From the NCBI GenBank assembly GCA_049568075.1, contig CP144911.1: 64,000 nucleotides of DNA. The stretch is one strand, 5' to 3'. A program made the position numbers and the translations under genes. This DNA comes from Gottfriedia sp049568075 (GTDB lineage: Bacteria > Bacillota > Bacilli > Bacillales > Bacillaceae_G). Of this stretch, positions 16,845 to 25,686 are shown piece by piece (the first letter of the stretch is position 1; each line of letters starts with the position of its first letter). The notes beneath the pieces are model-generated. The model was not told where the DNA came from and made no database searches. It saw only the letters and a list, made by a program, of their open reading frames with translations.

Positions 16845-16872
16845 TTAAAAATAGAGCCACGAATGTGACTCA
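16845..16872 (-). terminator. Rho-independent terminator
   Basis: On the minus strand GAGTCAC ATTC GTGGCTC followed by TATTTTTAATT. Near copy of the hairpin at 14679. Confidence 0.75.
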
Positions 16873-16914
16873 TAATCTTCAATTAAAGAATAATAATTTG
16901 AATCTTTGATGTAA

Positions 16915-17448
16915 TTATTTTAATTTATTGCGTAAAATTTTTTTCATTAACTCATTTGAAATGATTAAAGCTTCACTTTTATTATTTGCTGGACCTGTAA
17001 GCATCCATCCGTCTTTACCTGACCAACCTTTCCCATTATGATCTTCTCTAAGTTCCCCGATCGTCACTTTGTTAAAATCTTTGTTAGCAAAGAGAATACC
17101 ATAGCTATCGATTTTTGGATGTCCATTTTTAAAGTAACCATATTCAATTGTCCCCATGCCATTTTGATCAAATGCTATTTCTAATTTACGATCTTTATTT
17201 GGATTAGGATAATTAGCACCTTTTACATCGATTAGCCCTACAAACTTTCTTTTTCCTAATAAAGAATGATGAAGTTTGCCCTTTATTTTTATCGTCACAG
17301 GATTTACTTGATCATGACCGGAATCCAATTGAAATTCAACACCCTTTATTGACTCATTTACAGTCTTTGGAATGTAATAATAAACACCAATAGCAACTAA
17401 AAAAGCGAGAAGTATGCAAGAAACAATGACCTTTTTCAAGAAAATCAC
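16915..17448 (-). CDS. Membrane-anchored extracytoplasmic protein (177 aa), unknown
   Basis: One N-terminal helix (about residues 4-22) is followed by a soluble exported domain. Recognisable elements are KGVEFQLDSGHDQVNPVTIKIKGKLH, a central DRKLEIAFDQNGMGTIEYGY strand pair, and GWSGKDGWMLTGPANNKSEAL. It lacks a lipobox. The pattern is that of Bacillus hypothetical proteins carrying a signal anchor, and no enzyme motif is seen. It shares direction with the small membrane gene at 17529, 80 bases upstream. Confidence 0.6.
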   Translation of the reverse strand: MIFLKKVIVSCILLAFLVAIGVYYYIPKTVNESIKGVEFQLDSGHDQVNPVTIKIKGKLHHSLLGKRKFVGLIDVKGANYPNPNKDRKLEIAFDQNGMGTIEYGYFKNGHPKIDSYGILFANKDFNKVTIGELREDHNGKGWSGKDGWMLTGPANNKSEALIISNELMKKILRNKLK

Positions 17449-17528
17449 CTACATTCGTTAATCTTCAAGTGATTCGTACATTTTAAAAAATTAGCCTAAA
17501 CACCAATTAGCGATTAAAACAACTATTG

Positions 17529-17777
17529 TTAATTAATTTTTAGTAACAGGTTTCTCTTCCCGTTTTCTTTACTCTCATCAATATTAAATGAATCAATAAA
17601 TGTAATAAAATTTTTATAGAAATTAGGAAATAATTGATATAGCAAACCTATACTGAATAACCCCCATCCTAAAACCCTGAAAAAATGAGGACCCGTAAAA
17701 GTATTAAAATATGTCATCAAGACAAATAAAAGTCCAACTAAAATATACAAAGCACACACAAGATTTCTCAAATTCAT
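17529..17777 (-). CDS. Small two-helix membrane protein (82 aa)
   Basis: Helices at about residues 5-25 (LVCALYILVGLLFVLMTYF) and 33-52, then a soluble tail rich in N and K. AAAGGTGGAATG supplies the ribosome site. Possible operon with the 16915 gene downstream. Family not recognised. Confidence 0.6.
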   Translation of the reverse strand: MNLRNLVCALYILVGLLFVLMTYFNTFTGPHFFRVLGWGLFSIGLLYQLFPNFYKNFITFIDSFNIDESKENGKRNLLLKIN

Positions 17778-18058
17778 TCCACCTTTTTACGGTTTCTCAT
17801 AGTACTTAAAATAGATTTCAATTCATTTAATACATTCGATATGCATTAATTTATTCCTTTTTATTCCAATACAAGTTTGAACAACAAATAATGGTCTACC
17901 GAAATAGAACAAATTGCAACTAAACCACAATCAATCATCTAAAGAAGTTATCATTTTAAAAAAATAAATTGTACAATTCTCCTGTTTTTCATTTTCCTTT
18001 CATTATTATGTGTGATTATAAAAATGTACTTTAATATCACATAGAAAGGAATTCATTT

Positions 18059-19243
18059 ATGGAGACAAAACAAAATAAAATAAATACTCTGCTTAACAAG
18101 GTACCGGAAGTTACAATCTTTTTCTGGATTATTAAAGTTCTATGTACAACTGTTGGTGAAACATTTGCTGATTTTTTAAATTTTAACCTAGGTTTGGGAT
18201 TAGGACTTACTACTGTGCTTATGGGTGTAGCATTTTTTATCTCTTTATTTTTCCAATTCAAAGCAAAGAAATATGTTCCAAGTATTTATTGGATCACTGT
18301 TGTTCTAATAAGTGTATTCGGAACATTGGTAACTGATAATTTGACTGACGCTATTGGTGTACCGCTTGAAACAAGTACGATTGTATTCTCAGTGCTGCTT
18401 GCATTAACGTTTCTTTTTTGGTTCCTTAGTGAAAAAACACTTTCGATCCATTCAATTTTCACAATAAAAAGAGAAACATTTTATTGGTTAGCGATTCTTT
18501 TTACATTTGCACTAGGTACAGCTGTTGGGGATTTATATTCTGAGCAACTTGGACTAGGGTATTTTAAAACTGGTGTAACGGTTATTGTGATCATACTTTG
18601 TGTATTCTTAGCTTGGAAGTTTTTAAAACTTGATGGAATGTTAGGGTTCTGGATTGCGTACATTCTTACACGTCCACTTGGGGCATCACTAGGAGATTAT
18701 TTATCACAACCAAAAGTGAATGGTGGTTTAGGTTTAGGAACAACAAGTACAAGTATCATTTTTCTAGTCGCAATTTTAGCGATCATTGTTTTCCTTGCTG
18801 TTACAAAAATTGATATTTCATTATCTATTGAAAAAACAGATGAAAATAGCAGTAAAAATAATATAATGACACAAACTATATTAGCACTGTGTATTTTCTT
18901 AGCAGTTGGTATTGGTGGTTATTTTAAATTATCATCAAATGCAGCTTCTACTGAAACAACATTATCTGGTCAATTAACAGATTTTGCAAAAATAGAAAAT
19001 AAAATGTTGTCGGATGTGAATTCAAAGAACTTTAATTTAGCTAAAAAAGATGCTGACAGTTTAGAACACAATTGGGATACTTCAGAGGCTAAACTTAGAA
19101 AAATAGATAGTACTTCTTGGACTAAGATTGATGGTACGATTGACGTTGTATTAGCAGCAGCTCGTACTTCAACTCCAGATGTAAATAAATGTAAATCGGC
19201 AATTAATCATTCACTTGATGTAATAAACGCTGCAAATAAGTAA
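18059..19243 (+). CDS. COG4705-type repeat membrane protein (394 aa)
   Basis: About eight or nine helices are built from repeats: VPEVTIFFWIIKVLCTTVGE-like, TLVTDNLTDAIGVPL, LGTAVGDLYSEQLGLGY and RPLGASLGDYLSQP each contain a T/G..G(D/E)-type turn followed by an LGLG segment. This is the signature of the uncharacterised membrane-anchored proteins grouped as COG4705. Unlike the short members, a C-terminal extracytoplasmic helical domain (about residues 300-394, after one more helix) is attached. AAAGGAATTC precedes ATG 18059, and a good terminator follows. Confidence 0.75.
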   Translation: METKQNKINTLLNKVPEVTIFFWIIKVLCTTVGETFADFLNFNLGLGLGLTTVLMGVAFFISLFFQFKAKKYVPSIYWITVVLISVFGTLVTDNLTDAIGVPLETSTIVFSVLLALTFLFWFLSEKTLSIHSIFTIKRETFYWLAILFTFALGTAVGDLYSEQLGLGYFKTGVTVIVIILCVFLAWKFLKLDGMLGFWIAYILTRPLGASLGDYLSQPKVNGGLGLGTTSTSIIFLVAILAIIVFLAVTKIDISLSIEKTDENSSKNNIMTQTILALCIFLAVGIGGYFKLSSNAASTETTLSGQLTDFAKIENKMLSDVNSKNFNLAKKDADSLEHNWDTSEAKLRKIDSTSWTKIDGTIDVVLAAARTSTPDVNKCKSAINHSLDVINAANK

Positions 19244-19260
19244 AATACATTTAACATAAA

Positions 19261-19302
19261 GAAAAAGCATTTCTTAGTATGAGAAGTGCTTTTTCTTTTT
19301 GT
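19261..19302 (+). terminator. Rho-independent terminator
   Basis: AAAAAGCATTTCT pairs with AGAAGTGCTTTTT followed by CTTTTT. Confidence 0.85.
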
Positions 19303-19421
19303 CAAAATGAAAAGGATATTCAATAACAATAATAATATAACAAAAATCAACATAAATTTATTGTAAAACGATAAATTATATGTTAAATTCATATTGTCAT
19401 TAAATAAGTGAGGTATTTAAT

Positions 19422-19907
19422 ATGAATGTTAAAAGAGGTTCAACTACTTTCTTAAAAGCAATTATTTTTCTCGTTGGAATTGCAGTGCTTGCTTTATGTA
19501 TATTTTTGGTACCAAATATCGGGAATTTTGCATCAAAATTGTATCCAAATATTGCCTCGATGAAATATCTCGTTTTCATGGTGATGTATGGTGCGGCTGT
19601 GCCTTTTTATTTTGCTCTCTATCAGGCTTTCAATCTTTTACGCTACATTGACGACAACACTGCGTTCTCGGAATTATCTGTAAAAGCATTAAAGAACATA
19701 AAGTACTGTGCGATTGCAATCAGTGGTATATATGTATTAGCTACTCCGCTCGTTCGTTTTATAGCGAGGAAAGTTGACCCTCCTATTGGATTTTTAGGAC
19801 TGATCATCATATTTGCTTCGTTAGTTATCGCCGTTTTTGCTGCTATCCTCCAACAGCTTCTACAAGAAGCGATTAACATAAAATCAGAAAATGATTTAAC
19901 GGTCTGA
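19422..19907 (+). CDS. DUF2975 family membrane protein (161 aa)
   Basis: Four membrane helices with the family features: NIASMKYLVFMVMYGAAVPFYFALYQAFNLLRYIDDNTAFSELS is split around the second helix, then a KNIKYCAIAISGIYVLATPL segment and a final helix LIIIFASLVIAVFAAILQQL. In Bacillus, DUF2975 genes are characteristically followed by a small YozG-type HTH regulator, exactly as here (the gap to the next start is ten bases). The function is unknown; a regulator-membrane partner pair is likely. Confidence 0.85.
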   Translation: MNVKRGSTTFLKAIIFLVGIAVLALCIFLVPNIGNFASKLYPNIASMKYLVFMVMYGAAVPFYFALYQAFNLLRYIDDNTAFSELSVKALKNIKYCAIAISGIYVLATPLVRFIARKVDPPIGFLGLIIIFASLVIAVFAAILQQLLQEAINIKSENDLTV

Positions 19908-19917
19908 GGTGGATGGT

Positions 19918-20136
19918 ATGGCAATAATTATTAATATTGATGTGATGTTAGCAAAACGAAAAATGAGCGTAACGGAGCTTTCAGAAAGAGTTGGAATCAC
20001 GATGGCGAATCTTTCCATTCTGAAAAATGGTAAAGCAAAAGCTGTTCGTTTTTCAACACTAGAAGCGATCTGTAAGACATTGGATTGTCAGCCAGGTGAT
20101 ATTTTGGAGTATAAAATGGATGAAGACACTCAATAA
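19918..20136 (+). CDS. YozG-like XRE-family HTH regulator (72 aa)
   Basis: Start at ATG 19918, five bases after GAGGTGG; the GTG at 19909 overlaps that site. The protein is a single Cro/C1-type helix-turn-helix: VMLAKRKMSVTELSERVGIT, MANLSILKNGKAKAVRFSTL and EAICKTLDCQPGDILEYK, which is the standard short YozG layout. It forms a two-gene operon with DUF2975 and probably controls it. Confidence 0.9.
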   Translation: MAIIINIDVMLAKRKMSVTELSERVGITMANLSILKNGKAKAVRFSTLEAICKTLDCQPGDILEYKMDEDTQ

Positions 20137-20157
20137 AAACAGACAACATTTAGAATT

Positions 20158-20190
20158 TAAGGGATAGCTTAATTGCTATCCCTTCTTACT
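20158..20190 (+). terminator. Rho-independent terminator
   Basis: AAGGGATAGC pairs with GCTATCCCTT followed by CTTACTTTTATT. Ends the DUF2975-XRE operon. Confidence 0.8.
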
Positions 20191-20238
20191 TTTATTGATG
20201 TAATTTAGTCAGTGGATCTTTAGGAATATTCATAGATG

Positions 20239-20688
20239 CTAAATCTCTAACACTACTGCCATTTCTTTACCAAATCGATCGCCATGATCAATAAATCCTA
20301 AACTTGAATATAAATTATGTGCGCCTAAGTTTTCAGGGTGATATCCTACAACAATTCTTTTGGCATTTGGTAGTTTACTCATTTCATTGATCATTAATTG
20401 AGTTGCAATTTTACCAAGTCCTTTTTGTTGAAAATTCTTATCTACCATTATTCTATATATCCAATAACCATCTAGTTCTTCTTCAGTAGTATTAAACATT
20501 AAAAATCCAACCGCTTTACCTTCAAAATGAATAGCATATGGCTTTAGTGAAGATTCAAATTTCGATTGAGCAATCGAGATTGCATTCGGTTCAATGTGAC
20601 TCTTTTGATCTTCAGATACCTCTAATAGACAGCATTCATACCAATTTTCTGCATTTAATTCCACAAGTTCTACGTTTCTGTTCTGCAT
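20239..20688 (-). CDS. GNAT acetyltransferase, spermidine acetyltransferase (BltD/PaiA)-like (149 aa)
   Basis: The layout matches BltD-type polyamine acetyltransferases: VELVELNAENWYECCLLEVS, then SHIEPNAISIAQSKFE, PYAIHFEGKAVGFLMFNT, then motif A MVDKNFQQKGLGKIATQLM and motif B HPENLGAHNLYSSLGF. Polyamine acetylation is therefore the likely reaction, at moderate confidence. AAGGAGAAAC precedes the ATG. It converges on the DUF2975 operon. Confidence 0.75.
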   Translation of the reverse strand: MQNRNVELVELNAENWYECCLLEVSEDQKSHIEPNAISIAQSKFESSLKPYAIHFEGKAVGFLMFNTTEEELDGYWIYRIMVDKNFQQKGLGKIATQLMINEMSKLPNAKRIVVGYHPENLGAHNLYSSLGFIDHGDRFGKEMAVVLEI

Positions 20689-20825
20689 AGTTTCTCCTTG
20701 GTTCCAATTATTTGAGCTGATTTGCCCTAATCATAATTTTAACAAATTTTTCCAATGTATAATTAGGACGTTTATCCTAATTCAGCTAAACTATTAGAAC
20801 ATAGTTGACTAAAAAGGATTCTTAA

Positions 20826-20860
20826 ACAAAAAAATAACCTCTCATCATTGAGTGGCTATT
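20826..20860 (-). terminator. Terminator overlapping the LysR stop codon
   Basis: AATAGCCACTCA pairs with TGAGAGGTTATT, followed on the minus strand by TTTTTTTG. The first arm lies inside the last codons of the LysR gene and the stop codon is in the loop. Confidence 0.75.
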
Positions 20861-21741
20861 TCTTTCACGATTTCGATAAATTTTTTACCTATATTAGAAA
20901 GCTTTTTGTTTTTTGGATAGATTACCCATAAATCCTTCACAACGTATTCATTATTTTCTTTATAAGGAATCGATCTTAAGATTCCACTTTTAATATACGG
21001 ATGAAATTTAGCGCCTGACTCATGAGAATACACAAACACATTATGTTCTCTAACAGCCTCTGTAAGAATATTCATACTGTTTGTTGTTACTCTTATTTTA
21101 TTTTTATTTTCCTTAATTAACTTAGAATAATAATAATCAGAATAGATTGAATAGCACGCTGTATCCATTTCTAATACATCAGCTTTTGTTACGTAGTCCA
21201 AATGATAGAGAGGGGAGTTTTTTCCTACAATAACGTGAACATGATCAGTCCGAATTAATTCATAGTTAATATTTTTTTCACTCTTTAGTATCTCTAAATC
21301 TTGAGGGAAAAAGCAAAAATCATATTCAGTGTGTTTAATTGTTTCCATAATTAGTGGTGGATCTTTTTCCTCGATTTCAATCGTTACTTTCGGATGTTCA
21401 TCTTTAATTCTGTTCATTGCTCGTAGAAGTACTGCTGCAAAAGTAGGAGCAGCTACTATTTTCAAATGAATCTTTTTATTATTTTTATAATCATACAGCT
21501 CTTCATTTAACTTACTAATAATTTGTAAGACTTCACTAGCTCTATTTATTAAAATCTTTCCTTCTTCTGTTGGAAATGTCCCTTTTCTTGAACGGTTAAA
21601 AATACTTATTCCCATTTCATGCTCTAATTGGGAGATCGATTGACTTAGACCTGAACTTGTAATATGCAATTTTTCTGCAGCCTTAATAATTGATTTCTCG
21701 CTTGCAACTTTTACGATATATTCCATTTGCTCGAAATTCAT
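20845..21741 (-). CDS. LysR-family transcriptional regulator (298 aa)
   Basis: ATG 21741 is chosen because AGGAGAATTT lies directly upstream. The N-terminal winged HTH is canonical (FEQMEYIVKVASEKSIIKAA, EKLHITSSGLSQSISQLEHE, MGISIFNRSRKGTFPTEEG) and a periplasmic-binding-like effector domain covers about residues 88-298. The second half contains the expected LVI-rich strands (IHLKIVAAPTFAAVLLRAMN, DHVHVIVGKNSPLYHLD). No divergent target gene is adjacent, so the regulon is unknown. Confidence 0.9.
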   Translation of the reverse strand: MNFEQMEYIVKVASEKSIIKAAEKLHITSSGLSQSISQLEHEMGISIFNRSRKGTFPTEEGKILINRASEVLQIISKLNEELYDYKNNKKIHLKIVAAPTFAAVLLRAMNRIKDEHPKVTIEIEEKDPPLIMETIKHTEYDFCFFPQDLEILKSEKNINYELIRTDHVHVIVGKNSPLYHLDYVTKADVLEMDTACYSIYSDYYYSKLIKENKNKIRVTTNSMNILTEAVREHNVFVYSHESGAKFHPYIKSGILRSIPYKENNEYVVKDLWVIYPKNKKLSNIGKKFIEIVKEIATQ

Positions 21742-22101
21742 AAATTCTCCTCGAATAAGAGTATACACACTTATATTTTCTTTCAATTGAAGTTGTATTC
21801 ATTCTAGCACGAAAAAGTAGTACAATTCAAAAAACGAATCACCTGTGTGCACCAAAGTAGGGGGAATTTAGACTAATAAACTGTTTGAACAATCTTGCCA
21901 TTTACTTCATCTACTATTATAGAAAAAATTCCTTTTTTTACTTTGATTCTGTTAAATTAAAATGTTGATTTTTGAAAATTAAAAAGAGGTTGTCTAATAA
22001 GAGCCTTAATGAACTCTTCTTCAACTTACTTATGCGTTAGTTGGGTAATGACAAACCCGCTATTTTAATTTCAAAGGTTTTTTAGCTTGAGAATAAATTT
22101 T

Positions 22102-22452
22102 TCACTCCACTTTCGGCACTGATTTATTGATAGCTATAACGTGGTCTATAAATCTGATGATTAATTGACCTAGAAAATATAATATAAAATAGAAAATTGG
22201 TGAAATATTTCTTTCGATTATCTTATATGGACCAATTTCTGGTATGAAAATTTCCATTAAAATAATAGATAATAAAAGTACTAGTGTATTTACTATGAAA
22301 ACGTGACTCATTTTTAATCGAGCTAATAATAACCCCATAATAAGAGTTGCAAATAATAAAAAATAAGATGTATATGGTACTCGGTTCAAGTCAAACCATG
22401 TGGTAAAAAAAGGAATCGGTAATAAATAGATTAAATAAAAAGCTTTTTTCAA
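22102..22452 (-). CDS. Four-helix membrane protein (116 aa), paralogue 1
   Basis: About four hydrophobic helices and the ending FYFILYFLGQLIIRFIDHVI. It shares pattern and end (YLLPIPFFTTWF / SLFPAPFLFHFY near the N-terminus; GQLIIR near the C-terminus) with the protein at 22571, so the two are tandem duplicates. The ribosome site is GAGGTTG. An XRE regulator lies upstream of both. Function unknown. Confidence 0.6.
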   Translation of the reverse strand: MKKAFYLIYLLPIPFFTTWFDLNRVPYTSYFLLFATLIMGLLLARLKMSHVFIVNTLVLLLSIILMEIFIPEIGPYKIIERNISPIFYFILYFLGQLIIRFIDHVIAINKSVPKVE

Positions 22453-22570
22453 TAAAACAACCTCTTTCGAACTTTTTAATAAGAGCCTTAATTACTTTTG
22501 TAATAGTAACAAATTTTAATAAAACTTATTGAACTATAGTGCCAATTAGTTGAACAAGAAAATAAACAAT

Positions 22571-22936
22571 CTACTTTAACAGAGCCTTTCTTTTAAAAAT
22601 TGACCTTGAGAAAAGTCTAATAATTAACTGTCCTCCTAGAAAAAGAATTGCCGTAAATATAATAGCACCATTTCTACCTACTGGTTTAAACCAACCACCA
22701 TCGTTAGCAATAAAATATGTAGCTAATAATATAGAAATTAAACAAGACAATATATTTATTAAAATAACGTAAGAAATTTCAATCTTACCTGACAAAAAAC
22801 CAGGTAATATCACATAGATTAGAGTTAGACTATTCAAATATGGTGCTTCTTCTTGCTTAATGTGTTGTCCATATTCATAAAAATGAAACAAGAATGGTGC
22901 AGGGAATAGCGAAATAATTAACCATAAAATCTTCAT
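22571..22936 (-). CDS. Four-helix membrane protein (121 aa), paralogue 2
   Basis: Begins MKILWLIISLFPAPFLFHFY and ends FLGGQLIIRLFSRSIFKRKA, with two central helices. It is the sister of the 22102 gene. AGGAGGAAATATG gives a strong start, and only 19 bases separate it from the stop of the XRE gene upstream, so regulator and membrane protein are probably one operon. Confidence 0.65.
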   Translation of the reverse strand: MKILWLIISLFPAPFLFHFYEYGQHIKQEEAPYLNSLTLIYVILPGFLSGKIEISYVILINILSCLISILLATYFIANDGGWFKPVGRNGAIIFTAILFLGGQLIIRLFSRSIFKRKALLK

Positions 22937-22955
22937 ATTTCCTCCTATGAAACCT

Positions 22956-23417
22956 CTATCTTCTAAGACTGTTTGTTAATTCAGATAGACGATTCATTAC
23001 ATCTTCCCGATCGAAAGAGCTATACCAACGATAGTCTGAATCATCTAAAATACGATAATGTTGACTTATTACATTTTGTTGTACACGATAGACGCCTCTT
23101 TGCTCAACTTCATGCCAAAACAATCTTCCGCCTAGTGTTTTATCTTTTGGAGTATTCATTTCATCATGTGCGAGTGTTTCAATAACCTCAAACGGTTCAT
23201 CTCCAAAAATGTTTTTCAAAATCATACTATCCTTGAACAAAGCACATACAGCTACTGTATTTGTCCACCCTAATGAAGTTCGTTCTTTTTCAATTTGAAC
23301 AAGTGTTTTTTTTGAAATTCCAAGAACAGTTGCCATTTTCTCTTGAGAATATCCTTTTTCTAATCGAATCATTCTTACATTTTGTGATATGAGTTCGATT
23401 ATTTTATCTTTATTCAT
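22956..23417 (-). CDS. XRE-family HTH regulator with C-terminal domain (153 aa)
   Basis: Residues 8-65 form a Cro/C1-type HTH (ISQNVRMIRLEKGYSQEKMA, TVLGISKKTLVQIEKERTSL). The remaining ~85 residues are specific: LFKDSMILKNIFGDEPFEVI then HDEMNTPKDKTLGGRLFWHE and VISQHYRILDDSDYRWYSSF. That tail looks like a small sensor or dimer domain that I do not recognise. GGAAGTGATTT precedes the ATG. Probably controls the two membrane-protein genes downstream. Confidence 0.8.
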   Translation of the reverse strand: MNKDKIIELISQNVRMIRLEKGYSQEKMATVLGISKKTLVQIEKERTSLGWTNTVAVCALFKDSMILKNIFGDEPFEVIETLAHDEMNTPKDKTLGGRLFWHEVEQRGVYRVQQNVISQHYRILDDSDYRWYSSFDREDVMNRLSELTNSLRR

Positions 23418-23704
23418 TTTTAAATCACTTCCTAATGAATAGATTTATACAAATTATTTATATTACCCAGTAGTATCCATCGACTACTTTTAGTGTAATA
23501 TTACACCTTTTGTATTCACTTGTAAATTATTTCCTTATAGTAAAATAATTAAGGGTATAAGAAAAGAACCTTCATTTGAAAGTTCTTTAGATTTTGACTT
23601 CTATATTAAAACCTAGATGTTTCTCCAATAAAAAAATCCGCATTTACGACACAGGTTTTGTTGAACTAGAGAATTACTTTAGTTGAAAAAGGTTACCAAT
23701 TACC

Positions 23705-24100
23705 TTAATCTCCTATTGCTTCGACTAAATTATTCCCTTGGAGTGCTTCTTCACATAACTCCTTTAACTTCATTGAAAAGTATCTTATTTTTTGGTCATC
23801 TATTTTATCAGAATTGTATTTCTCCGATAAACCATTACAAATGTTTATTAACTCCATTATCTCTTGTATGGAAAAATCTTTATCACCATATTGATCTAAA
23901 CCTATAAGTAGATCAAACTTCTCTCTTGGGCCATTTGCTTTATATCTTTGCCAATATTTCTCTCTCGTACAAAGAAAACCCTGTAATTCTTCTCTAAACT
24001 TTATATGCTTTCCAGAATACCTTGATTTGATATAGAAATCTAAACCTATACCAGAATCAAAATATTCACTTAAACTTTTTTTATGGAAATTTTTATCCAT
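23705..24100 (-). CDS. Cytoplasmic helical protein (131 aa), unknown
   Basis: Charged and mostly helical: SLSEYFDSGIGLDFYIKSRY, FREELQGFLCTREKYWQRYK, FSIQEIMELINICNGLSEKY and a final KLKELCEEALQGNNLVEAIG. It has no signal or membrane segment. The size and composition are like small immunity or antitoxin proteins, but no partner toxin is adjacent, so this is not a function call. A weak GGTGG ribosome site precedes the ATG. Confidence 0.5.
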   Translation of the reverse strand: MDKNFHKKSLSEYFDSGIGLDFYIKSRYSGKHIKFREELQGFLCTREKYWQRYKANGPREKFDLLIGLDQYGDKDFSIQEIMELINICNGLSEKYNSDKIDDQKIRYFSMKLKELCEEALQGNNLVEAIGD

Positions 24101-24304
24101 AATTTAACCACCGTTTCTTTTATATATCAGTTCTATATCGTGGTGAAGAGATCAGATGTTTTAGTTGCATAAGAAATATTGAAAGAACTTGTAAAAGGAG
24201 AAAAATTGATAAATAGGAGACTAATTCCGAATCCCCCACATATTTAAAAATCAACTGGATAGTCGATCATGTTTTACTAAAGCATGAGTTCGTTACATAA
24301 GAAA

Positions 24305-24829
24305 TTATATTATTATAAATTTTTGATTGTTTCTTATTTCGTTTAACACATTTGTAAAATCATGTGTAGAATCTCTACTTGTATCTAAAAAATGTCTTTC
24401 ATCTATCATTGATTCTCTAAATTCATTAACTAATATAAGACAGCGTTCACCCATTCTATTTTCGGGTATTCTCATATTATCTCTATTAATCAAAGTTTGA
24501 TTATCAGCCCATAAAATTACATATTTTAGTTCGACATTTAAGTCCTTAAGATTTTCATCTAACCATTTTGCTTCGTTCGGAAAAGTTACAAAATCTATTA
24601 CAACATCATTACCATAACTAAGAAAATTTCTTGTTAAACTTAAAATATTATTCCAGATTAATAAGTTCTCTTTCTCGCTTTCCCACGGCTTTTCTCTTCC
24701 ATTAATGTGCATATGACTTACATAGTCCCCAGAGATGTATGCACTATTACTGAATGTATTAACAAGTTCTTTTGAAGTAGTAGATTTACCGACACCTGCT
24801 GGTCCAGAGATTATATATACTTTATTCAC
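24305..24829 (-). CDS. P-loop kinase-like ATP-binding protein (174 aa)
   Basis: The N-terminus VYIISGPAGVGKSTTSKEL carries a perfect Walker A motif (GPAGVGKST). DVVIDFVTFP is a probable Walker B-type strand, and a basic lid-like stretch (NRDNMRIPENRMGERC) follows. The size and layout match small nucleotide/shikimate-kinase-like or zeta-toxin-like AAA proteins that phosphorylate small molecules. The substrate cannot be deduced. AGGATTATAAGTG precedes the ATG. Confidence 0.75.
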   Translation of the reverse strand: MNKVYIISGPAGVGKSTTSKELVNTFSNSAYISGDYVSHMHINGREKPWESEKENLLIWNNILSLTRNFLSYGNDVVIDFVTFPNEAKWLDENLKDLNVELKYVILWADNQTLINRDNMRIPENRMGERCLILVNEFRESMIDERHFLDTSRDSTHDFTNVLNEIRNNQKFIII

Positions 24830-24922
24830 TTATAATCCTCCACATTTAGATAATATAAATTTCTACGATTATTGCTATAATACCTTGTTCAACTAAACTG
24901 CCATTATGTTGAATAAAAATCT

Positions 24923-25384
24923 TTATAAAAACAATTCCATTTCACTATCTTTATTAGTAAAACCCATTTTTTTATATAGTGGCCGTCCATCCTCAGAAGC
25001 GTGCAACCAAACTCGCTTAACTCCATTTTTTTTACATTCATCAATACATTTTTCAAGCAATCTTCTAGCTAATCCATTACCACGAAATTCATTCACTGTG
25101 TACATATTTAGTATATAAGCTTCAATCCCTTGCAAATTCTCTAAATATGGTGGTCTTTTAAATAAGACCATCCCACTAATACTTACTGGTACCCCATTAT
25201 TTTCTGCCATATAGGATATAAATTCATTTTTTGAAAGTGCAGTATTTAAATATTCTCTAGTTGAAGTTTCGATCAGTTTCTCTTCTTCAAGAGACTTCAA
25301 TTCTTCCAATTCATTTAAAAGCTTCAAACGTAAACTTATTACTTGCTCAATATGTTCATGGGTTACTTTAATAAAATTGAACAA
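24923..25384 (-). CDS. GNAT family N-acetyltransferase (153 aa)
   Basis: Standard GNAT core: FIKVTHEHIEQVISLRLKLL at the N-terminus, VPVSISGMVLFKRPPYLEN, then ILNMYTVNEFRGNGLARRLL (motif A, CoA loop RGNGLA) and RVWLHASEDGRPLYKKMGF (motif B). This ending resembles acetyltransferases of the toxin/antibiotic-modifying type, but the substrate is unknown. Confidence 0.85.
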   Translation of the reverse strand: MFNFIKVTHEHIEQVISLRLKLLNELEELKSLEEEKLIETSTREYLNTALSKNEFISYMAENNGVPVSISGMVLFKRPPYLENLQGIEAYILNMYTVNEFRGNGLARRLLEKCIDECKKNGVKRVWLHASEDGRPLYKKMGFTNKDSEMELFL

Positions 25385-25686
25385 TTAAACACATCCTTTT
25401 TTCTGATTTTCTATATGTATATAACTGTTTATTTCTTAAAATAGAACATAAAAAAGAATCAACTAAACTGTCGACCTTTTAATCTAAATTATAGCCCACG
25501 GTCTTTATCAAACCTTTCATCCGAAATCCATCCAGCAGAAAGACCACCTAAGCATTAATTTGAATGATATCTAGTACTATAAGTGCAAAAAAACTGATTC
25601 AAAAGGTCAAATTTTTAAACTCTTCAAATCAGCCCCAACTAAACTTTCTCTGAAAAATACTTATTCATCTTATATAGTAGACTTTG

